Of a DNA stretch of 62,000 bases, positions 46,601-55,600 are shown in pieces. The DNA is taken from contig NC_092672.1 of the NCBI RefSeq assembly GCF_964355755.1, positions 1-62,000 of the forward strand, written 5' to 3'. The notes under the pieces were generated by a model that saw only the letters and a program-made list of their open reading frames with translations, did not search any database and was not told the DNA's origin. Position numbers and translations under genes: made by a program. The DNA is from Antedon mediterranea. Lineage: Eukaryota; Echinodermata; Crinoidea; Comatulida; Antedonidae. Position 1 is the stretch's first letter, and each line of letters opens with the position of its first letter.

Positions 46601-49600
46601 AGAGACTATTGAATGTTAGGAAATCTAGTAGGAAAAACCCATACACGGCTTTATTTGAAGTGAGATTATTGAATGTTAGGCAATCTAGTAGGAAAAACCC
46701 ATACACGGCTTATTTGAAGAAAGACTATTGAATGTTAGGCAATCTAGTAGGAAAAACCCATACACAGCTTATTTAAAGAGAGACTATTGAATGTTAGGCA
46801 ATCTAGTAGGAAAAACCCATACACGGCTTATTTGAAGAGAGATTATTGAATATTAGGAAATCTAGTAGGAAAAACCCATACATGGCTTATTTGAAGAGAG
46901 ATTATTGAATGTTAGGCAATCTAGTAGGAAAAACCCATACATGGCTTATTTGAAGAGAGATTATTGAATGTTAGGCAATCTATTAGGAAAAAACCATACA
47001 TGGCTTATTTGAAGAGACTCAGAGATTATTGAATGTTAGGCAATCAAGTAGGAAAAACCCATACATGGCTTATTTGAAGAGAGATTATTGAATGTTAGGC
47101 AATCTAGTAGGAAAAACCCATACATGGCTTATTTGAAGAGAGACTATTGAATGTTAGGCAATCTAGTAGGAAAAAACCATACATGGCTTATTTGAAGAGA
47201 GATTATTGAATGTTAGGCAATCTAGTACGAAAAACCCATACATGGCTTATTTGAAGTGAGATTATTGAATGTTAGGCAATCTAGTAGGAAAAACCCATAC
47301 ACGGCTTATTTGAAGAAAGACTATTGAATGTTAGGCAATCTAGTAGGAAAAACCCATACATGGCTTATTTGAAGAGAGACTATTGAATGTTAGGCAATCT
47401 AGTAAGAAAAACCCATACATGGCTTATTTGAAGAAAGACTATTGAATGTTAGGCAATCTAGTAGGAAAAACCCATACATGGCTTATTTGAAGATAGACTA
47501 TTGAATGTTAGGCAATCTAGTAGGAAAAACCCATACATTGCTTATTTGAAGATAGACTATTGAATGTTAGGCAATCTAGTAAGAAAAACCCATACATGGC
47601 TTATTTGAAAAAAAGACTATTGAATGTTAGGCAATCTAGTAGAAAAAACCCATACATGGCTTATTTGAAGAGAGACTATTGAATGTTAGGAAATCTAGTA
47701 GGAAAAACCCATACATGGCTTATTTGAAAAAAAGACTATTGAATGTTAGGCAATCTAGTAGAAAAAACCCATACATGGCTTATTTGAAGAGAGACTATTG
47801 AATGTTAGGAAATCTAGTAGGAAAAACCCATACATGGCTTATTTGAAAAAAAGACTATTGAATGTTAGGCAATCTAGTAGAAAAAACCCATACATGGCTT
47901 ATTTGAAGAGAGACTATTGAATATTAGGAAATCTAGTAGGAAAAACCCATACACGGCTTATTTGAAGAGAGATTATTGAATGTTAGGCAATCTAGTAGGA
48001 AAAACCCATACATGGCTTATTTGAAGAGAGATTATTGAATGTTAGGAAATCTAGTAGGAAAAACCCATACACGGCTTATTTGAAGAGAGACTATTGAATG
48101 TTAGGCAATCTAGTAGGAAAAACCCATACATGGCTTATTTGAAGAGAGATTATTGAATGTTAGGCAATCTAGTAGGAAAAAACCATACATGGCTTATTTG
48201 AAGAGAGACTATTGAATGTTAGGCAATCTAGTAGGAAAAACCCATACATGGCTTATTTGAAGAGAGATTATTGAATGTTAGGCAATCTAGTAGGAAAAAC
48301 CCATACATGGCTTATTTGAAGAGAGACTATTGAATGTTAGGAAATCTAGTAGTAAAAACCCATACATGGCTTATTTGAAGTGTGACTATTGAATGTTAGG
48401 AAATCTAGTAGGAAAAACCCATACATGGCTTATTTGAAGAGAGATTATTGAATGTTAGGCAATCTAGTAGGAAAAACCCATACATGGCTTATTTGAAGAG
48501 AGATTATTGAATGTTAGGCAATCTAGTAGGAAAAACCCATACATGGCTTATTTGAAGTGAGATTATTGAATGTTAGGCAATCTAGTAGGAAAAACCCATA
48601 CATGGCTTATTTGAAGTGAGACTATTGAATGTTAGGAAATCTAGTAGGAAAAACCCATACATGGCTTATTTGAAGAGAGATTATTGAATGTTAGGCAATC
48701 TATTAGGAAAAACCCATACATGGCTTATTTGAAGAGAGATTATTGAATGTTAGGCAATCTATTAGGAAAAACCCATACATGGCTTATTTGAAGAGAGATT
48801 ATTGAATGTTAGGCAACCTAGTAGGAAAAACCCATACATGGCTTATTTGAAGTGAGATTATTGAATGTTAGGCAATCTAGTAGGAAAAACCCATACATGG
48901 CTTATTTGAAGAGAGACTATTGAATGTTAGGAAATCTAGTAGTAAAAACCCATACATGGCTTATTTGAAGTGAGACTATTGAATGTTAGGAAATCTAGTA
49001 GGAAAAACCCATACATGGCTTATTTGAAGAGAGATTATTGAATGTTAGGCAATCTAGTAGGAAAAACCCATACATGGCTTATTTGAAGAGAGATTATTGA
49101 ATGTTAGGCAATCTAGTAGGAAAAACCCATACATGGCTTATTTGAAGTGAGATTATTGAATGTTAGGCAATCTAGTAGGAAAAACCCATACATGGCTTAT
49201 TTGAAGTGAGACTATTGAATGTTAGGAAATCTAGTAGGAAAAACCCATACATGGCTTATTTGAAGAGAGATTATTGAATGTTAGGCAATCTATTAGGAAA
49301 AACCCATACATGGCTTATTTGAAGAGAGATTATTGAATGTTAGGCAACCTAGTAGGAAAAACCCATACATGGCTTATTTGAAGTGAGATTATTGAATGTT
49401 AGGCAATCTAGTAGGAAAAACCCATACATGGCTTATTTGAAGTGAGACTATTGAATGTTAGGAAATCTAGTAGGAAAAACCCATACATGGCTTATTTGAA
49501 GAGAGACTATTGAATGTTAGGAAATCTAGTAGGAAAAACCCATACACGGCTTATTTGAAGAGAGACTATTGAATGTTAGGAAATCTAGTAGGAAAAACCC

Positions 49601-52600
49601 ATACACGGCTTATTTGAAGTGAGATTATTGAATATTAGGCAATCTAGTAGGAAAAACCCATACACGGCTTATTTGAAGAGAGATTATTGAATGTTGATTG
49701 TTAAAATTGTAAAACTAAACTGACCTTCTCTCCTTTCATAAAACAGTCCTTCTCAAATATGTTGACCTTATCGATATTTTCACTTCTTGGTTTGTATAAA
49801 AATTTACTGTTATCACGTACGATCCTATGCTTACGACCGGTCATCTGCAAAATATGTACAATTTTATGCACTGCACAGACTTGCGATAACAAATTAACTG
49901 GATTTAAGGGTCTTGATCTGGAACTGTGCGAGAACAGGTGTGAAAGACCCTTAAAAACAGGAAATAATAGGTAATTTAACTAACCTCGGCAACACTTGCA
50001 GGACCACCTAATTCATCAATCAGTGTATCTAGTGTATTGCAAGGAAGCTCAATTTTTTCTAGGTCATCTAATAGTTCTTGTCTCATCTTTTGTATATCTT
50101 TATTGTCTTGTTTTATGCTGGGAGATGAGGATCTAGTTAAGCGAGCACCAACTGTAAATACAAAATTCAAAATGTTTTAGTCAAAGATTTTAATACCATA
50201 GATAGTTTTTTTTTAGTGATGTAAGTGTAAACAATAAGACACCATACCTTCACAATTTTGAAACAACTTTGGAAATTCATTCTTCCTTGAAGGTTTAGGA
50301 AATTCATCTTCCGAATCACTTGAAAGTGTTATGATTTCAGGACTATAAGTACACTTCATTAATTTGTTATCATTTTCTCTTAATTCATCAACAAATGCTT
50401 TTCGTTTCCGTGACCTCTCTCCACTTTCTTCATCTTGACTGAAATTGGCTGGTGATAGGTTACTACCAGTGTCACTAAATTCCAGGTCTGGTAAAATCTT
50501 GTGATCTGAGCAAGGGAAATGCCTCTCTATTAATGTTCGAAGTATACCTCTGAAATTAAACACAAGAAGAATGCAAATACTTAAATCTAGTGTAAACAGC
50601 AAATAACCACATTTTAGTTAGTTTCATGAATTTAAAGGTCAAACATGTCATCTGGAATAATTGGGGTTTATTTTGACACAAATTTGTAACATGTTTAACC
50701 ATACATACTTTGCTGATGACACAAAACTTGTTAATTGGTTACCAGCTGATTTCACAGCATCTATTGTCCGAGCCTCACCCGTTGATTGAAGACCTATTAC
50801 TACACACTGCAAACAGAATTAATGAAAATTAACAACATTTATTGGTGTAGCACTGTACTGAATAATAATATTCTACATTTGAAACTATACTTGGAAAATA
50901 AACAATTTTGATATATGCACACATTAAAAATATAGTAGTTTCATCAAATGTTACTAAAGTGATTCTTTTCTGGAAAACATTTAACTACCTACCTTATCAT
51001 TTTGTATTGCTTTAGAAGTTTGTTCAATAACTGAGGCAACTTTGGAAGCTATGCACATACTACGAAAGAAACGTTGATGGTCAGCCCAGAATTGAGCCCA
51101 TGGCGGTCGTGATTTCTGACCTGGGTCAAACACACGCAGATCCAGTGCTTCCTGAAAATATTTTCTTGCTTTAATCCACTGGAAGCAAAAAAGTCAAAAA
51201 GGACATTGTTACTCAGTAGATAATACTGTTAATAAATACCACACAACTTGAGTTATAAACATAGGAAAAGGACATTGTTACTCAGTAGATAATACTGTTA
51301 ATAAATACCACACAACTTGAGTTATAAACATAGGAAACAGTCTGTTTCAGATTTTGAGCTGAATATAATTTACTTTGTGAATTGTGAATGTGTCATTTTA
51401 ATATTATATCAAAGGAAATAAAGTCCACAATTTTTACTTCTGATTTACAAAAATAAGGAACACTTACCCAATGAACTGATTGGTTGTAGACTTCAGTAAA
51501 CTTTTGTGAGAGGGCAACCTCATGAATTTTGAAGGACACACCTTGGAAACTAAGCTGTCTTGCCATATACATGCCCCTAAGCTTCATTTCCATTGGGACT
51601 AGCTCCATTCCACGCACACCCCTAAATAAAGAATGCTAAATAATAAATTCCTCTGAAAGGTCAATTAAGCTGTCTTGCCATAATACATGCCCCTAAGCTT
51701 CATTTCTATTGGGACTAGCTCCATTCCACACACACACACCTTAATACAGAATGCTAAATAATAAATTCCTCAGACAGGTTAACTAAGCTGTCTTGCCATA
51801 TACATGCCCCTAAGCTTCATTTCCATTGGGACTAGCTCCATTCCACGCACACCCCTAAATAAAGAATGCTAAATAATAAATTCCTCAGACAGGTCAACTA
51901 AGCTGTCTTGCCATATATATGCCCCTAAGCTTCATTTCCATTGGGACTAGCTCCATTCCACGCACACCCCTAAATAAAGAATTCTAAATAATAAATTCCT
52001 CAGACAGGTCAACTAAGCTGTCTTGCCATATATATGCCCCTAAGCTTCATTTCCATTGGGACTAGCTCCATTCCACGCACACCCCTAAATAAAGAATGCT
52101 AAATAATAAATTCCTCTGACAGGTCAACTAAGCTGTCTTGCCATACATGCCCCTAAGCTTCATTTCCATTGGGACTAGCTCCATTCCACGCACACCCCTA
52201 AATAAAGAATTCTAAATAATAAATTCCTCAGACAGGTCAACTAAGCTGTCTTGCCATATATGCCCCTAAGCTTCATTTCCATTGGGACTAGCTCCATTCC
52301 ACGCACACCCCTAAATAAAGAATGCTAAATAATAAATTCCTCTGACAGGTCAACTGAGCTGTCTTGCCAAATACATGCCCCTAAGCTTCATTTCCATTCG
52401 GACTAGCTCCATTCCACGCACACCCCTAAATAAAGAATTCTAAATAATAAATTCCTCAGACAGGTCAACTAAGCTGTCTTGCCATATACATGCCCCTAAG
52501 CTTCATTTCCATTGGGACTAGCTCCATTCCACGCACACCCCTAAATAAAGAATGCTAAATAATAAATTCCTCAGACAGGTCAACTAAGCTGTCTTGCCAT

Positions 52601-55600
52601 ATATGCCCCTAAGCTTCATTTCCATTGGGACTAGCTCCATTCCACGCACACCCCTAAATAAAGAATGCTAAATAATAAATTCCTCTGACAGGTCAACTAA
52701 GCTGTCTTGCCATATACATGCCCCTAAGCTTCATTTCCATTGGGACTAGCTCCATTCCACGCACACCCCTAAATAAAGAATTCTAAATAATAAATTCCTC
52801 AGACAGGTCAACTAAGCTGACTTGCCATATATATGCCCCTAAGCTTCATTTCCATTGGGACTAGCTCCATTCCACGCACACCCCTAAATAAAGAATGCTA
52901 AATAATAAATTCCTCAGACAGGTCAACTAAGCTGTCTTGCCATATACATGCCCCTAAGCTTCATTTCCATTGGGACTAGCTCCATTCCACGCACACCCCT
53001 AAATAAAGAATGCTAAATAATAAATTCCTCTGACAGGTCAACTGAGCTGTCTTGCCAAATACATGCCCCTAAGCTTCATTTCCATTGGGACTAGCTCCAT
53101 TCCACGCACACCCCTAAATAAAGAATTCTAAATAATAAATTCCTCAGACAGGTCAACTAAGCTGTCTTGCCAAATACATGCCCCTAAGCTTCATTTCCAT
53201 TGGGACTAGCTCCATTCCACGCACACCCCTAAATAAAGAATGCTAAATAATAAATTCCTCTGACAGGTCAACTAAGCTGTCTTGCCAAATACATGCCCCT
53301 AAGCTTCATTTCCATTGGGACTAGCTCCATTCCACGCACACCCCTAAATAAAGAATGCTAAATAATAAATTCCTCTGACAGGTCAACTGAGCTGTCTCGC
53401 CAAATACATGCCCCTAACTAAACCGGAAAGCACTCCACTAACACACGTGATTCAATAACCCAAGTAAACTAAAAGTTGTTTACACTGGATTTTTGTATTT
53501 CTGCATCCTGCCTAAACACATTACTCATTATACATTTTTTGTCTCAGAAAGGTGACATACCACTTTTCAACTGTATTCAAGAAATCTTGGAAGTTTTGAA
53601 AAGGAGTTGACTTTCCCCAAAGACCAAGTCGAGTCATATATGCCATGTTTTTTAATTCTGAAGCACCTTTAAGAAATGAAAAAAGAAAACATAAATTGCA
53701 TACTTATTAAACTGTCTAGATGTCTCTGACGTCAGATTTCTAGATGTCTCTGATGTCAGATTTCTAGATGTCTCTGATTTCAGATTTCTAGATGTCTCTG
53801 ATGTCAGATTTCTAGATGTCTCTGATGTCAGATTTCTAGATGTCTCTGATGTCAGATTTCTAGATGTCTCTGATGTAAGATATCTAGATGTCTCTGATGT
53901 CAGATTTCTAGATGTCTCTGATGTAAGATTTCTAGATGTCTCTGATGTCAGATTTCTAGATTTCTAGGATGTCAGCTTTGTTTATCATTTGAAGTTTGAA
54001 TTGGGTTGTACGATTGAGGAAAGTCCTGAACCAAGTGTACAGTGGTTTGCACACCTGCCTTAACAGCCCGTCCACTAGACAGGTTAGGCTACAGATTTTA
54101 TGGTTTGCACACCTGCCTTAACAGCCCGTCCACTAGACAGGTTAGGCTACAGATTTTATGGTTTGCACACCTGCCTTAACAGCCCGTCCACTTGATAGGT
54201 TAGGCTACAGATTGTATGGTTTGCACACCTGCCTTAACAGCCCGTCCACTAGACAGGTTAGGCTACAGATTTTATGGTTTGCACACCTGCCTCAACAGCC
54301 CGTCCACTAGACAGGTTAGGCTACAGATTTTATGGTTTGCACACCTGCCTCAACAGCCCGTCCACTAGACAGGTTAGGCTACAGATTTTATGGTTTGCAC
54401 ACCTGCCCTAACAGCCCGTTCACTAGACAGGTTAGGCTACAGATTTTATGGTTTGCACACCTGCCCCAACAGACCGTCCCCTTGACAGTAGTTCTCCCTG
54501 TTTTCAACTTTGAGATTCAGTTTCATTTTTTTTTAAATATATTTATCTTATAATTGGCTATGACAAGTCAAATAATTTGTATTCATTATTAATATATATT
54601 TTTGAACATACCTGTTGCACTACAATACACTATTCTTGCTTTAGGTAGGCGTTTCTGAAGTTCAATAACCTTGGCTGATGTCTTTGTGGACAAGTTCTTT
54701 GCTTTATGGCACTCATCAAGAATGATCTGAAAGTAGCAGTCAAGGCCGTCGACTTGAAGCAGTCAACAAGAATGTTGATCATGTACAGTAAAACACTATT
54801 TCATTTAATTATATATAGGTGAAAGCCATAGAAAGATAAATATTGCTCTTATAGGCCTTTACAATTATTATTAGTGGTATATATACAAAATAAAAGCTCT
54901 GAAGAATAAAAGTACTGGTCAACCAGTTATTCTAAAGAAATGCTGTTGTTTCATATCTTTTTCTACCCATACACCTTTTGACTGTGACTTTTATTTAAAT
55001 ATTATATAAATACATCATTCGATAAGGATACAGGTCCCTCAAAAAACTCTCCACCACACCATTGAACAAGTTCATTTATTCGACTTTCATTATTTCCTCG
55101 ACTTTCCCTAATTAGTGATGAGTAAGTAGAAAACACAACACCATCCAATATTCCAGATGATTCACCATTTAGGTTACCATACTTAACCTAAGTATATAAA
55201 AGAATAAAGAAACATATAGTGATTCACCATTTAGGTTACCATACTTAACCTAAGTATATAAAAGAATAAAGAAACATATAGTGATTCACCATTTAGGTTA
55301 CCATACTTAACCTAAGTATATAAAAGAATAAAAAAACATATAGTGATTCACCATTTAGGTTACCATACTTAACCTAAGTATATAAAAGAATAAAAAAACA
55401 TATAGTGATTCACCATTTAGGTTACCATACTTAACCTAAGTATATAAAAGAATAAAGAAACATATAGTGATTCACCATTTAGGTTACCATACTTAACCTA
55501 AGTATATAAAAGAATAAAAAAACATATGACTATAGTTTAACCCTTGCATTGTGTATATACCCTTAATAACAGGTATTATCAAATGTTGAACTGCTTGCGT

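Noticed and set aside
46436-49696. The 59 bp array as another exon-border array
   Set aside because: Neither the end of exon 15 nor exon 14 with its donor is found in the unit; it is purely intronic.
53705-53972. Kinship of the intronic 24 bp array with the subtelomeric 24 bp satellite
   Set aside because: Only TCTAGA and GATGTC words are shared; the full units do not align, so equal period is probably coincidence.
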